In this document: in pieces, positions 52,540 to 63,048 of the stretch
Layout of the letters: each line of letters opens with the position of its first letter
Numbering within the stretch: position 1 is the stretch's first letter
DNA from: Actinospineispora acaciae DSM 45401
GTDB taxonomy: Bacteria > Actinomycetota > Actinomycetes > Mycobacteriales > Pseudonocardiaceae
DNA: 64,000 bases
Assembly (NCBI RefSeq): GCF_000620785.1
Contig: NZ_JIAI01000002.1
Location: forward strand, 874,177-938,176
Direction: 5' to 3'
Notes under the pieces: generated by a model
Told to the model about the DNA's origin: nothing
Database searches by the model: none
What the model saw: the letters and a program-made list of their open reading frames with translations, nothing else
Program-made: the position numbers and the translations under genes

Positions 52540-52676
52540 CACCTGCTAGCCTTGACATTCGGGTACGGCTGCGGTCCGTGGCGGCCGACCTCGGCATCGA
52601 CATCGAGATGCCCCGCGCCGGCCGAGTCCGGGCGCGGACCGCACGGCACAGCACAGAATCGAGGAGTACCCCGCCC

Positions 52677-52946
52677 GTGGCACTTTCCGCCGCCGAGAAG
52701 AAGACCATCCTCACCGACTACGGCGTGCACGAGTCGGACACCGGTTCGCCGGAAGCCCAGGTCGCGTTGCTGACCAAGCGCATCGTCGGCCTCACCGAAC
52801 ACCTCAAGCAGCACAAGCACGACCACCACTCGCGTCGAGGCCTGCTGCTCATGGTCGGCCGCCGCCGGCGGCTGCTGCAGTACCTCAGGAAGGTAGACGT
52901 GTCCCGCTACCGCTCGCTGATCGAGCGGCTCGGGCTGCGTCGATGA
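52677..52946 (+). CDS. rpsO: 30S ribosomal protein S15
   Basis: This 89-residue protein has the canonical length and sequence ([72 protein letters not shown]). It binds 16S rRNA and bridges the subunits. GTG 52677 is the start; the GAGGAG ribosome binding site lies just upstream. A 16-bp hairpin separates it from pnp, the conserved rpsO-pnp arrangement. Confidence 0.98.
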   Translation: MALSAAEKKTILTDYGVHESDTGSPEAQVALLTKRIVGLTEHLKQHKHDHHSRRGLLLMVGRRRRLLQYLRKVDVSRYRSLIERLGLRR

Positions 52947-52951
52947 CGTAA

Positions 52952-52989
52952 CCGGTGGGGGGAGCGCGGGCAAGCGCTCCCCCCACCGG
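52952..52989. terminator. 16-bp perfect hairpin between rpsO and pnp
   Basis: CCGGTGGGGGGAGCGC (52952-52967) pairs perfectly with 52974-52989 around a 6-base loop, five bases after the rpsO stop. It acts as rpsO terminator or, as in E. coli rpsO-pnp, a site for RNase III processing; no T-tract follows. Confidence 0.88.
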
Positions 52990-53166
52990 CATAAAGAACT
53001 ACACAAGGCCAACGGGCCGCCGCGGTCTCCGGACGGACACATCCGATCCGCCGGTCCTCGGTAGTGGTCTCCGGAAGGCGGTACGACACCGCGCGGGGAC
53101 TTCGATCGAAGACCGGCCTCGCTCCGGACCTCGCGGTCGGCCTCAGCACAGAGGAGCGATCGCTTC

Positions 53167-55422
53167 ATGTCAGATCCCACCCGAGAAGGGGTGCACGAGA
53201 CCACCGCGGTCATCGACAACGGCAGTTTCGGCACCAGGACCGTCCGGTTCGAGACCGGCCGGCTGGCCCGCCAGGCCGCCGGCTCCGTCGCCGCCTACCT
53301 GGACGACGAGACCATGCTGCTGTCCGCCACCACGGCGTCCAAGCAGCCCAAGGAACAGTTCGACTTCTTCCCGTTGACCATCGACGTGGAGGAGCGGATG
53401 TACGCGGCCGGGCGCATCCCCGGCTCGTTCTTCCGCCGCGAGGGCCGCCCGTCCACCGACGCCATCCTGGCCTGCCGGCTCATCGACCGGCCGCTGCGCC
53501 CGACCTTCGTGGACGGCCTGCGCAACGAGGTCCAGGTCGTGATCACGGTGCTCTCGCTGCACCCGCAGGACCCCTACGACGTGCTGGCCATCAACGCCGC
53601 GTCGGCGTCCACCCAGATCTCCGGGCTGCCCTTCTCCGGGCCGGTCGGCGGCGTCCGGGTGGCCCTGATCGACGGCCAGTGGGTCGCCTTCCCGACCTAC
53701 GAGCAGCTCGAGCGCGCCGTGTTCGACATGGTCGTGGCGGGCCGCATCGCCGACACCGATGTGGCGATCATGATGGTCGAGGCGGAGGCCACCGAGCGGA
53801 CGATCGAGCTGGTCGAGGGCGGCGCCACCGCGCCCACCGAGGAGGTCGTGGCCGCCGGCCTGGAGGCCGCCAAGCCGTTCATCCGCGTCCTGTGCGAGGC
53901 GCAGCAGGAGCTGTACCAGGCCGCCGCGAAGCCGACCGCCGAGTTCCCGACCTACCCGGCCTACCAGCCCGACGCGCTGGAGGCCGTCTCCGACGCGATC
54001 TCCGGCGAGCTGGCGCAGGCGCTGACCATCGGCGACAAGCAGGCCCGCGAGGCCCGGCTGGACGAGCTCAAGGCCGAGGTGCTGGACCGGCTCGGCGAGA
54101 AGTTCGAGGGCCGGGAGAAGGAGCTGGGCGGCGCGCTGCGGGCGGTCACCAAGAAGCTGGTCCGCCAGCGCATCCTGCGCGAGAAGGTCCGCATCGACGG
54201 GCGCGGCATCACCGACATCCGGCCGCTGTCCGCCGAGGTCGAGGTGGTGCCCAGGGCGCACGGCTCGGCGCTGTTCGAGCGCGGCGAGACCCAGATCATG
54301 GGCGTCACCACGCTGAACATGCTGCGCATGGAACAGCAGCTGGACACGCTGTCCCCGGAGACGCGCAAGCGCTACATGCACAACTACAACTTCCCGCCGT
54401 ACTCCACCGGTGAGACCGGCCGGGTCGGCTCGCCCAAGCGCCGCGAGATCGGCCACGGCGCGCTGGCCGAGCGGGCGCTGCTGCCGGTGCTGCCCAGCCG
54501 GGAGGCGTTCCCGTACGCCATCCGCCAGGTCTCCGAGGCGCTGGGCTCGAACGGCTCGACGTCCATGGGCTCGGTGTGCGCGTCCACGCTGTCGCTGCTC
54601 AACGCCGGCGTGCCGCTGCTGGCCCCGGTGGCCGGCATCGCCATGGGCCTGGTCTCCGACGAGGTGGGCGGCCAGAAGGAGTTCGTCGCGCTGACCGACA
54701 TCCTCGGCGCCGAGGACGCCTACGGCGACATGGACTTCAAGGTCGCCGGCACCAAGGACTTCGTGACCGCGCTGCAGCTGGACACCAAGCTGGACGGCAT
54801 CCCGTCCGAGGTGCTGGCCAAGGCGCTGGCGCAGGCCCGCGACGCCCGGCTGACCATCCTGTCCGTGCTCGCCGAGGCGATCGACCAGCCGGACGAGATG
54901 AGCCCGTACGCCCCGCGGGTGACCAGCGTGAAGATCCCGGTGGACAAGATCGGCGAGGTCATCGGCCCGAAGGGCAAGATGATCAACTCGATCACCGAGG
55001 AGACCGGCGCGGACATCTCCATCGAGGACGACGGCACCATCTACGTGGGCGCGGCCGACGGCCCGTCCGCCGAGGCCGCCATCGCCAAGATCAACGCGAT
55101 CGCCAACCCGCAGCTGCCGAAGGTGGGCGAGCGGTTCCTCGGCACGGTGGTCAAGACCGCCGCGTTCGGGGCGTTCGTCTCGCTGGTGCCCGGCAAGGAC
55201 GGCCTGGTGCACATCTCCAAGCTGGGCAACGGCAAGCGCATCGGCAAGGTCGAGGACGTGGTCAAGGTCGGCGACAAGCTGCGCGTCGAGGTGGTGGACA
55301 TCGACAACCGGGGCAAGGTCTCGCTGGTCCCGGTGGTCGAGGAGACCGCCTCTGCCGAACCAGCCGTGGAGTCGACCGAGCCGGCCGCCGCGGAACCCAG
55401 TGAGGGGACGCCGGTCAGTTGA
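53167..55422 (+). CDS. pnp: Polyribonucleotide nucleotidyltransferase (PNPase)
   Basis: This 751-residue enzyme has two RNase PH domains ([20 protein letters not shown] ... and the second with [39 protein letters not shown]), an alpha-helical linker, a KH domain ([20 protein letters not shown]) and an S1 domain ([20 protein letters not shown]) with an acidic tail. It degrades RNA and may add tails. Its TGA overlaps the TTG of the M16 gene (TTGA), so they are coupled. The 177-bp leader may carry autoregulation. Confidence 0.98.
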   Translation: MSDPTREGVHETTAVIDNGSFGTRTVRFETGRLARQAAGSVAAYLDDETMLLSATTASKQPKEQFDFFPLTIDVEERMYAAGRIPGSFFRREGRPSTDAILACRLIDRPLRPTFVDGLRNEVQVVITVLSLHPQDPYDVLAINAASASTQISGLPFSGPVGGVRVALIDGQWVAFPTYEQLERAVFDMVVAGRIADTDVAIMMVEAEATERTIELVEGGATAPTEEVVAAGLEAAKPFIRVLCEAQQELYQAAAKPTAEFPTYPAYQPDALEAVSDAISGELAQALTIGDKQAREARLDELKAEVLDRLGEKFEGREKELGGALRAVTKKLVRQRILREKVRIDGRGITDIRPLSAEVEVVPRAHGSALFERGETQIMGVTTLNMLRMEQQLDTLSPETRKRYMHNYNFPPYSTGETGRVGSPKRREIGHGALAERALLPVLPSREAFPYAIRQVSEALGSNGSTSMGSVCASTLSLLNAGVPLLAPVAGIAMGLVSDEVGGQKEFVALTDILGAEDAYGDMDFKVAGTKDFVTALQLDTKLDGIPSEVLAKALAQARDARLTILSVLAEAIDQPDEMSPYAPRVTSVKIPVDKIGEVIGPKGKMINSITEETGADISIEDDGTIYVGAADGPSAEAAIAKINAIANPQLPKVGERFLGTVVKTAAFGAFVSLVPGKDGLVHISKLGNGKRIGKVEDVVKVGDKLRVEVVDIDNRGKVSLVPVVEETASAEPAVESTEPAAAEPSEGTPVS

Positions 55423-56744
55423 CGCTGCTCGCACCGTCGGGATCGACGCCCGGCGGCGCGGGCACCCCGGAGCCCGACTCGGTCACCCGGAGCACGCTGG
55501 ACGGCGGGCTCCGGGTGGTCACCGAGCGGGTGCCGGGGGTGTGCTCGGCGTCGGTCGGGGTCTGGATCGCGGCCGGCTCCCGGCACGAGACCGTCGGCGA
55601 GGCCGGCGCCGCCCACTACCTGGAACACCTGCTGTTCAAGGGCACCGCCCGCCGCTCCGCCATCCAGATCGCCGAGGAGATCGACGCGGTCGGCGGTGAG
55701 CTCAACGCGTTCACCGCCAAGGACCACACCTGCTTCTTCGCCCACGTGCTCGACTCCGACCTGCCGCTCGCGGTGGATCTGCTCTCCGACGTGGTGACCG
55801 CCGCGACCATGGCGCCCGCCGCGGTCGAGCTGGAGCGCGCGGTGGTGCTCGAAGAGATCGCGATGCGCGCCGACGACCCGGAGGACCTGCTCGGCGAGGT
55901 GTTCGACACCGCGCTGTTCGGCGAGCACCCGCTGGGCCGGCCGGTGATCGGTACCCAGGCCTCCATCGAGGCGATGACCAGGGACCGGCTGCACGCGTTC
56001 TGGCGCCGGCACTACACCCCGCCCCGGATGGTGGTGGCCGCCGCCGGGAACGTCGAGCACGAGCGGATGGTGGAGCTGGTCTCCGACGCGTTCCCGGCCG
56101 GCGTTGATCCGGCCGCGGACACGCCCGCCGACTTCGGTGGCCCGCCGACCACCCGGCCAGGGCTGACCCTGCTCGGCGAGGACACCGAGCAGGCGCACCT
56201 GATGCTCGGCGTGCCCGGCCTCGGCCGCGACGACCCGCACCGGGTGGCCCTCGACGTGCTCAACACCGCGCTCGGCGGAGGGCTGAGCTCACGCCTCTTC
56301 CAGGAGGTCCGCGAGCAACGCGGCCTGGCGTACTCCGTCTACTCCGGGACCACCAACTACGCCGATGCCGGCCAGCTCGCGGTCTACGCCGGCTGCCAGC
56401 CCGACCGGCTCGGCGAGGTCGTCGAGGTGACCCGCCGCGTCCTGTCCGAGGTGGCCGGCGGCGCGCTCACCGCCGCCGAGGTGACCAGGGCCAAGGGCGC
56501 GATGCGCGGCGGCCTGGTGCTCGGGCTGGAGGACACCGGCTCCCGGATGAACCGGATCGGACGCCTCGAGATCGACCACGGCCGGCAGCGCTCGCTGCGG
56601 GAGAGCCTGGACCGGATCGACGCCGTCGACCTCGACGAGGTGGCCACCGTGGCCGCCGAGGTCCTGACCCGCCCGCTCACCGCCGCCGTGGTCGGCCCTT
56701 ACCGCACAGTCGACGACCTGCCGAATGCGCTGACGCTCCTCTGA
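55419..56744 (+). CDS. M16-family zinc metallopeptidase (PepR/MPP-like)
   Basis: This 441-residue protein has the inverted zinc motif HYLEH (His66, Glu69, His70) in [20 protein letters not shown], then the second acidic ligand region ([20 protein letters not shown]) and a C-terminal inactive half ([20 protein letters not shown]). It degrades small peptides. It starts at TTG 55419, overlapping the pnp stop, as in mycobacteria where pepR follows gpsI. Confidence 0.92.
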   Translation: MTLLAPSGSTPGGAGTPEPDSVTRSTLDGGLRVVTERVPGVCSASVGVWIAAGSRHETVGEAGAAHYLEHLLFKGTARRSAIQIAEEIDAVGGELNAFTAKDHTCFFAHVLDSDLPLAVDLLSDVVTAATMAPAAVELERAVVLEEIAMRADDPEDLLGEVFDTALFGEHPLGRPVIGTQASIEAMTRDRLHAFWRRHYTPPRMVVAAAGNVEHERMVELVSDAFPAGVDPAADTPADFGGPPTTRPGLTLLGEDTEQAHLMLGVPGLGRDDPHRVALDVLNTALGGGLSSRLFQEVREQRGLAYSVYSGTTNYADAGQLAVYAGCQPDRLGEVVEVTRRVLSEVAGGALTAAEVTRAKGAMRGGLVLGLEDTGSRMNRIGRLEIDHGRQRSLRESLDRIDAVDLDEVATVAAEVLTRPLTAAVVGPYRTVDDLPNALTLL

Positions 56745-56824
56745 CCCCTAGCCACAGCTGTGATCACAGTCGATGATGATCTGTGGCGCACGCCACAAGG
56801 GGCGGGATCGGACGGGGGCCGGGC

Positions 56825-58150
56825 ATGGCACGGTCGGTCGGGATCATCGGGGCGGGTCAGGCCGGCATCGTGTTGGGCGCCGAGCTGTTGCGCCGCGGTT
56901 TCGCCGTCACGCTGTACTCCGACCGCACGCCCGAGGACTACCTCGCGGACCGGGGCCGGCCGACCGCGTGCCTGTTCGGCGAGCAGGTGGTGCACGAGCG
57001 TGAGCTGGGGCTGAACTTCTGGGAGGGCACCGCGCCCAGCATCGAGCGCATCCACCTCGACCTGTGCGCCCCGGACAAGCTGATCCTGTTCTCCGTCATC
57101 GCCTCGCCCCGGCTGCCGGCATTGGCCGTCGACCAGCGGCTGAAGTTCTCCCGGGGCCTGCGCGAGCTGGCGGCCCGGGGCGCGTCGGTGGTGGTCGAGA
57201 AGGTGTCGGTGGAGCGGCTGGACGCGCTGGCCGCCGAGCACGACCTGGCGGTGGTCACGGTCGGCCACGGAGGCGGCCCGTCCCTGTTCGCCCGCGACCC
57301 GGCGCGCAGCGTGCTCGACAGGCCCCGGCGCAACGTGTTCATGGTGAACATCCGCGACTACGACCTGGCCGCCGGGGTCGGCCACAAGCAGCTGAAGTTC
57401 TCGTTCGTCCCCGGCGTGGTGGAGATGTTCTGGGTGCCGTTCCTGGACAAGGACGCGGGCGTCTGCCTGAGCATCGTGCTCGAGGCCGTGCCCGGCGGCG
57501 CGGCGGACCGGTTCACCGCCGTCGAGTCGGCCGACCAGGGCGTGGACGTGCTGCGCGGCCTGGTCCGCGACCTGTTGCCCTGGGAGGCCCGGTTCCTCGC
57601 GCCCGCCTCGGCGACCAGCCCGGTCACCTGGCTGACCGGCGCGATCACGCCGACCGTCCGTGACCCCGTCGCCCGGCTGCCGTCCGGCCGGCACGTCCTG
57701 GGCCTTGGTGACGCGGTCATCCTGAACGACCCGCTGGCCGGGCAGGGCGCGAACAACGCCACCCGGATGGCGCGGTTCTTCGCCGAGCGGCTGGAGGAGC
57801 GGGGGGACGAGGCCTTCGGCGCCGACTGGCTGGCCTCCACGTTCGACCAGTTCTGGGCGTACGGCCGGTTCGTCAACCTGTTCTCCAACGCCATGCTCGA
57901 GCCGCTCGCCGGCTTCCAGCGCGAGCTGCTGCTCGCGGCCTCCCGCCACCCCGACATCGGCACCGCGTTCTTCGACGGCTTCGGCGACCCGACCGCGCTG
58001 TTCCCGTGGTTCGCCGAGCCCGGCGCGGCGCGGGCGTTCCTGCGCGAGCACGGGGTGCGCGGTTCGGACCTGCTGCGCTACAAGCTCGGCGTGGCCCGCA
58101 AGGTCATCGGGCACAAGATCGCGAGCGGGGCGGCATACTCCCGGGCATGA
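56825..58150 (+). CDS. Styrene/indole monooxygenase-like FAD flavoprotein
   Basis: This 441-residue protein has a two-component-monooxygenase FAD domain ([26 protein letters not shown] at 9-14), RPTACLFGEQVVHERELGLN and a Smoa-type substrate domain, plus LGLGDAVILNDPLAGQGANN. Partner enzymes supply reduced FAD, but no StyB-like reductase is found in this window. Substrate unknown. ATG 56825. The DUF456 gene follows with an ATGA overlap, so it is cotranscribed. Confidence 0.88.
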   Translation: MARSVGIIGAGQAGIVLGAELLRRGFAVTLYSDRTPEDYLADRGRPTACLFGEQVVHERELGLNFWEGTAPSIERIHLDLCAPDKLILFSVIASPRLPALAVDQRLKFSRGLRELAARGASVVVEKVSVERLDALAAEHDLAVVTVGHGGGPSLFARDPARSVLDRPRRNVFMVNIRDYDLAAGVGHKQLKFSFVPGVVEMFWVPFLDKDAGVCLSIVLEAVPGGAADRFTAVESADQGVDVLRGLVRDLLPWEARFLAPASATSPVTWLTGAITPTVRDPVARLPSGRHVLGLGDAVILNDPLAGQGANNATRMARFFAERLEERGDEAFGADWLASTFDQFWAYGRFVNLFSNAMLEPLAGFQRELLLAASRHPDIGTAFFDGFGDPTALFPWFAEPGAARAFLREHGVRGSDLLRYKLGVARKVIGHKIASGAAYSRA

Positions 58151-58629
58151 GCGTATGGCCGACGGTGGTGGCGGCGGTGCTGGTGGCCGTCGGCCTGCTG
58201 GGGATCGTGGTGACGGTGATCCCCGGCCTGCTGCTGGTGGTGGCCGGCATCGCGGTGTGGGCGGTGCCCCGCAACGACGTGGTCGGCTGGACGGTGCTGG
58301 GCGCGGCGGTCGGCATCGCCGTGCTCGGCACCATCGCGAAGTTCCTGCTTCCCGGGCGCGCGCTGCGGGCGGCCGGGGTGCCGGGGCGCACGCTGCTGGC
58401 CGGCGCGGTGCTCGGCATCGTCGGGTTCTTCGTGATCCCGGTGATCGGGCTGTTCCTCGGCTTCGTGCTCGGGGTCTACCTGGCCGAGCTGGCCCGGCCG
58501 CGGTCACACGACCAGGCCTGGCCGTCCACCAAGGAGGCGCTGCGCGCGGTGGGCTGGAGCATCCTGATCGAGCTTGCCGCCGGGCTGCTGGCCACCGCGG
58601 CCTGGATCGTCGGGATGGTCGTCGGGTGA
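58147..58629 (+). CDS. DUF456 membrane protein
   Basis: This 160-residue protein has four helices and a Gly-rich GTIAKFLLPGRALRAAGVPG loop, plus LAELARPRSHDQAWPSTKEA near the end, all typical of DUF456. ATG 58147 overlaps the preceding stop by four bases. Function is unknown. dapB begins 44 bases later, so it may share the transcript. Confidence 0.87.
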   Translation: MSVWPTVVAAVLVAVGLLGIVVTVIPGLLLVVAGIAVWAVPRNDVVGWTVLGAAVGIAVLGTIAKFLLPGRALRAAGVPGRTLLAGAVLGIVGFFVIPVIGLFLGFVLGVYLAELARPRSHDQAWPSTKEALRAVGWSILIELAAGLLATAAWIVGMVVG

Positions 58630-58636
58630 CGACTAG

Positions 58637-59469
<833 letters not shown>

Positions 59470-59515
59470 CGGGGCCGGCTCAAGGCGGCCGCCGTAGATC
59501 GTGTAGGCAAGAGCG

Positions 59516-60079
59516 ATGGCAGTCGCCTCCGTCCGTCCCGCGACCGTCGATGACGTCGACGAGATAGTCCGCATCCAGGCCATCACCTGGCGTACCGCGT
59601 ACGCCGAGTTCGTCCCCGAGCAGGCGTTGGCGCGGCTGTCCGACCCGGCCGCCCGCGAGGCGTGGACGGCGGCGCTCGCCGCGGGGGAAGGACACCACGT
59701 GCTGGTGGCCACCGAGGGCGAGTGGACGGTCGGGTTCTGCGCCGCGGCGCCGGCCCGGGCGGACGACCCGGAGGCGCCGGCCGGTCGCGGGCAGATCGTG
59801 ACGGTTCTGGTCGAGCCGAGGTGGGGGCGGCGGGGCCACGGCCGGCGGCTACTGGGCGCGGCCTTCGAGGCGCTGGCCGCCGGCGGGGCCACCGAGGGCG
59901 TCGCGTGGGTGCCGGAGCCGGACGTGGCATCGCGGGCCTGCTACGACCGGATCGGCTGGGACCCGGACGGCATGGTCCGCACCCTGGATGCCGGCGACCG
60001 CGAGCTTCGGGAGATAAGGCTGGCCGGTCCGCTGCGGATCGAGAACCGCGACCCTCGCCGGCACGCGGCGCAGGGCTGA
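59516..60079 (+). CDS. GNAT-family N-acetyltransferase
   Basis: This 187-residue protein has the GNAT fold: VRPATVDDVDEIVRIQAITW, HHVLVATEGEWTVGFCAAAP, QIVTVLVEPRWGRRGHGRRL (acetyl-CoA-binding R/Q-x-x-G-x-G/A-like GRRGHG) and ACYDRIGWDPDG. Substrate unknown. Its stop TGA 60077-60079 lies inside locus C of the 22-bp repeat. Confidence 0.88.
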   Translation: MAVASVRPATVDDVDEIVRIQAITWRTAYAEFVPEQALARLSDPAAREAWTAALAAGEGHHVLVATEGEWTVGFCAAAPARADDPEAPAGRGQIVTVLVEPRWGRRGHGRRLLGAAFEALAAGGATEGVAWVPEPDVASRACYDRIGWDPDGMVRTLDAGDRELREIRLAGPLRIENRDPRRHAAQG

Positions 60080-60140
60080 CAGAACTCCCGACTCACCCTG
60101 ACAAAATCCCCGACTCGCGGACGGGTTTTGTCGGGGTGGG
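60073..60140. repeat. Dispersed 22-bp repeat, locus C (two inverted units plus a diverged forward unit)
   Basis: On the reverse strand, units at 60116-60095 and 60094-60073 match the 22-bp repeat (GAGTCGGGG... ending GTCAGGGT, then GAGTCGGGA). A diverged forward unit (GGGTTTTGTCGGGGTGG) follows from about 60122, so the locus can fold into an imperfect stem. The GNAT gene stops at TGA 60077-60079 inside it, 69 bases before the AlkZ-like gene. Confidence 0.82.
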
Positions 60141-60148
60141 GTGTGAGG

Positions 60149-61393
60149 ATGGCGGGCGTGGATACGATCACCGCGGGGGCGGCGAAGCGGAGTGTGCTGG
60201 CCGCTCAGGGGTTCGCCGAGGGGCGGCCGGTGGGGGCGGTCACGAGGCGGCATCTGGGGCGGTTGCTCGGGCGGCTGCGGTTGCTTCAGTTGGACTCCGT
60301 GAATGTGGCGGTGCGGGCGCATTACATGCCGGTGTTCAGTCGGCTCGGCGGGTATTCGAGGGAGCTGTTGGACGGGGCGGCGTGGGCGCATTCGGCGCGC
60401 CGGCCTCGGCTGCTGGTGGAGTACTGGGCGCACGAGGCGTCGCTGCTGCCGGTGGAGGACTGGCCGCTGCTGTTGTCCAAGGCGAAGCGGCCGGGCTGGT
60501 GGCGGCACTACCGCGAGCTGGTGGAGCGGGAGTCCGCGCTGGTCGACGAGGTGCTCGCGGCGGTCAAGGAGGTCGGGCCGGTGGGCGCCGGCACGCTGGA
60601 GGAGCTGCTCGGCGGGCCGGGGCAGGCGCGGGTCAAGGGCGGCTCGTGGTGGAACCGGTCGGACGTCAAGCGGATCTGCGAGTACCTGTTCGGCACCGGC
60701 GAGCTGACCACCGGCGCCCGGGTGAACTTCCAGCGGCTCTACGACCTGCCGGAGCGGGTGCTGCCGCCGAGCGTGCTGGCCGCCGCGCCGGTCGACCCAG
60801 ACGAGGCGGCCCGGCAGCTGATCGCGCAGGCGGCCGCCGCGCTCGGTGTCGCGACGGAAACCGACCTGCGCGACTACTACCGCCTCGGGCCGGAGGTGAG
60901 CCGCCGCGCGGTGCACGACCTGGTCGCGGACGGCCAGTTGGAGCGGGTCGAGGTCCGGGGCTGGGCCAAGCCCGGTTACCGGACGCCGGGCGCGCGGATG
61001 CCACGCAAGATCAGGGCGAGGGCGCTGCTGTGCCCGTTCGACCCGCTGGTCTGGGAGCGCTCGCGCACCGAGCGGATCTTCGACTTCCGGTACCGGATCG
61101 AGATCTACACCCCGGCGGAGAAGCGCGAGCACGGGTACTACGTGTTCCCGTTCCTGCTCGGTGACTCGCTGGTCGGGCGGGTCGACCTGAAGGCCGACCG
61201 GGCCGCCGGCGTGCTGCGGGTGCCCGGCGCGTTCAGCGAGCCGGGCACGCGGACCGAGGAGGTCGCCACCGAGCTGGCCGAGGAGCTGCGGCTGATGGCC
61301 GACTGGCTGGAGCTGGACGACGTGCTGGTGGGCGAGCGAGGCGATCTGATCGCCCCGCTCGCCCGGGCGTTGGCCACTCGGCCGGCTGGCTAG
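60149..61393 (+). CDS. AlkZ/YcaQ-type winged-helix DNA glycosylase (HTH_42 family)
   Basis: This 414-residue protein has the HTH_42/YcaQ layout with the catalytic QxD motif in RLLQLDSVNV (Gln47-Leu-Asp49), VEYWAHEASLLPVEDWPLLL, GSWWNRSDVKRICEYLF and a C-terminal FDPLVWERSRTERIFDFRYR, then IEIYTPAEKREHGYYVFPFL. AlkZ unhooks interstrand DNA crosslinks. ATG 60149 follows GAGG; GTG 60158 is an alternative. It overlaps the DUF4097 stop tail to tail by three bases (CTAG). Confidence 0.9.
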   Translation: MAGVDTITAGAAKRSVLAAQGFAEGRPVGAVTRRHLGRLLGRLRLLQLDSVNVAVRAHYMPVFSRLGGYSRELLDGAAWAHSARRPRLLVEYWAHEASLLPVEDWPLLLSKAKRPGWWRHYRELVERESALVDEVLAAVKEVGPVGAGTLEELLGGPGQARVKGGSWWNRSDVKRICEYLFGTGELTTGARVNFQRLYDLPERVLPPSVLAAAPVDPDEAARQLIAQAAAALGVATETDLRDYYRLGPEVSRRAVHDLVADGQLERVEVRGWAKPGYRTPGARMPRKIRARALLCPFDPLVWERSRTERIFDFRYRIEIYTPAEKREHGYYVFPFLLGDSLVGRVDLKADRAAGVLRVPGAFSEPGTRTEEVATELAEELRLMADWLELDDVLVGERGDLIAPLARALATRPAG

Positions 61394-62442
61394 CCGGCCG
61401 CCCCCGTCGGGCTCAAAGCCCTGGTCACCAGGACGTCGCCGTTGCCGGTCCGGCCCCGGATGCGCAGCTTCGCCGGGCCGGTCGCGGGCGCGGTGTCCTC
61501 CACCTGCAGCTCGCTGCGGACCCGGCCGGAGCCCGAGCTCAGGTCCAGCTCCGCCGCCGCCCCGGGATGCACCCCGACCCGCAGGTTGCCCGAGCCGGTG
61601 GTCAGCTCGAGCTGGCCGGCCTCGGCGTCGTCGACCACCAGGTCGCCGGAGCCGCTCTTGGCGAACACATCGCCCCGGACCACGCCCAGCCGCAGGTCAC
61701 CGCTGCCGGCGCGGACCTGCCCGGGGCCGTCGATCCCGGCCAGCGACAGGTCGCCGGACCCGGTCCTGGCCTGGGTACGGCCGGCGATCGGGCCCACGGT
61801 GGCCCGCCCCGAGCCCGTCTTCAGGTCGACGTCGCCGTCCACGGCACCGAGCGTGATGTCGCCGGATCCGGTCTGGACGGTCGCCGCGCCGGCGCGCCCG
61901 GTCACGGTGATCTCGCCGGCCCCGGTCCGCAGCGTGAGCCCCGACCCGGCCGGCGCGCGCACCGTGACCACCAGCGGCACCACTCGCAGCGGCAGCGACG
62001 TGGGCGAGCGCACCACCAGCCGTCGCCCGGGCTCGGACCAGGTCACCTCGCACGCCCGCACCGCCTCGACGTTCAGGTCCTGCCCGGACAGCCCGCGCAG
62101 GTCGACGTCGCCGAGACCGCCGAACGGGAAGTCACGCCCGCTCAGGTCGAACTCCCGGCCGCCGATCCGGATCGACCCGGACGAGGTGGTCGCCCCGCCG
62201 ATCCAGTTCAGCAGCCCGGACAGGCCCTTGGTCCAGCTGCCCCGGCTCTCGTCCGCGCGGATCTCCACCGCGACCTGGTCGGCGTCATCGTCGAGGTTCA
62301 CGGTGAGCTGCCCGATGTCGACGGACAGGTCCAGCTCGGCCGGGCCCGCGCACGGCCAGCTCTCGGAGCGGACCTCGGTCGTGTTGGCGCCGTCGGTTGC
62401 CGTGTCGTCGGGGTTCTCGTCTTGTGGAGCGTTCTCGGTCAT
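61390..62442 (-). CDS. DUF4097 beta-strand repeat protein
   Basis: This 350-residue protein has an N-terminal region with SRGSWTKGLSGLLNWIGG and, from about residue 170, a run of short beta repeats ending in (T/S)GSGD or GSGN (TGAGEITVTGRAG, QTGSGDITLGAVDGD, RTGSGDLSLAGIDG), the DUF4097 parallel beta-helix. It is a predicted cytoplasmic or surface structural domain with no catalytic motif. It lies 11 bases after the RHH gene and forms a pair with it, an arrangement seen in many actinobacteria. Confidence 0.87.
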   Translation of the reverse strand: MTENAPQDENPDDTATDGANTTEVRSESWPCAGPAELDLSVDIGQLTVNLDDDADQVAVEIRADESRGSWTKGLSGLLNWIGGATTSSGSIRIGGREFDLSGRDFPFGGLGDVDLRGLSGQDLNVEAVRACEVTWSEPGRRLVVRSPTSLPLRVVPLVVTVRAPAGSGLTLRTGAGEITVTGRAGAATVQTGSGDITLGAVDGDVDLKTGSGRATVGPIAGRTQARTGSGDLSLAGIDGPGQVRAGSGDLRLGVVRGDVFAKSGSGDLVVDDAEAGQLELTTGSGNLRVGVHPGAAAELDLSSGSGRVRSELQVEDTAPATGPAKLRIRGRTGNGDVLVTRALSPTGAAG

Positions 62443-62453
62443 GATCCCGCCTC

Positions 62454-62960
62454 TCAGCCCTGTACCCAGCCGCGCAGCCGGCGCTCGTCGTCGCGCTTGC
62501 GGCCTCGACTCCAGTCGCCCCAGTCCTGGGGCGGCGCGCCGTGCAGCGCGCCCTGCACCGCCTGCGAGATCCAGGCATTGAGCGACATGCCCTGCGCCGC
62601 GGCCGCGTGCTCGGCCCGGTTCTTGATCTGTTCCATCAGCCGGAGCGTGATCCGGCTGATGTCGCCGACGTCCGCGGTAGGCGGCGGTGGCGGTGCGTCC
62701 GTCGGGGTGGGCCGGGTCGGCTGGGTCACGGCGACCCGAACCTGGCGGCCATCCAGCCGGACCTCCACCACCTGGTCGCCATCCAGAGCCTCGGTGACCT
62801 CCGCGGCCAGGTCGGCCAGCGCGTTCATCACGGCCAGCCGGGCGGCGGGTTCGATCGCGGCGGCCAGCAGCGCGGCGGTGCGTTGGGTCTGCTCGTCGCC
62901 GGCCGCGGCGGCGGACACGAGATCCTCCCGCAGCGCCGTGACGTAAGGCGTGACATCCAT
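62454..62960 (-). CDS. HicB-like ribbon-helix-helix protein, partner of DUF4097
   Basis: This 168-residue protein has a helical N-terminal part (TALREDLVSAAAAGDEQTQR), a Pro-rich linker and a C-terminal ribbon-helix-helix (DISRITLRLMEQIKNRAEHA, AAAQGMSLNAWISQAVQGAL). It resembles HicB-type antitoxins without a HicA toxin nearby. ATG 62960 lies near the palindrome at 62982, likely an autoregulatory site. It is upstream of, and probably cotranscribed with, the DUF4097 gene. Confidence 0.83.
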   Translation of the reverse strand: MDVTPYVTALREDLVSAAAAGDEQTQRTAALLAAAIEPAARLAVMNALADLAAEVTEALDGDQVVEVRLDGRQVRVAVTQPTRPTPTDAPPPPPTADVGDISRITLRLMEQIKNRAEHAAAAQGMSLNAWISQAVQGALHGAPPQDWGDWSRGRKRDDERRLRGWVQG

Positions 62961-62981
62961 GACACCACTATGGCGTCACGG

Positions 62982-62991
62982 ATGACGTCAT
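62982..62991. promoter_or_regulatory. ATGACGTCAT palindrome before the RHH gene
   Basis: A perfect 10-bp palindrome with a related GGCGTCA 11 bases away lies in the gap upstream of the RHH gene and thyX, a likely binding site for that RHH regulator. Confidence 0.5.
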
Positions 62992-63048
62992 GCAACCAAA
63001 TTCCGACGTCTCATTGATGTCAAGCTCCCGGGGGATACGCTGGCCCGC

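Noticed and set aside
62454..62960. A complete HicAB toxin-antitoxin system
   Set aside because: No HicA-like small toxin gene is next to the RHH gene; its neighbour is a DUF4097 protein.
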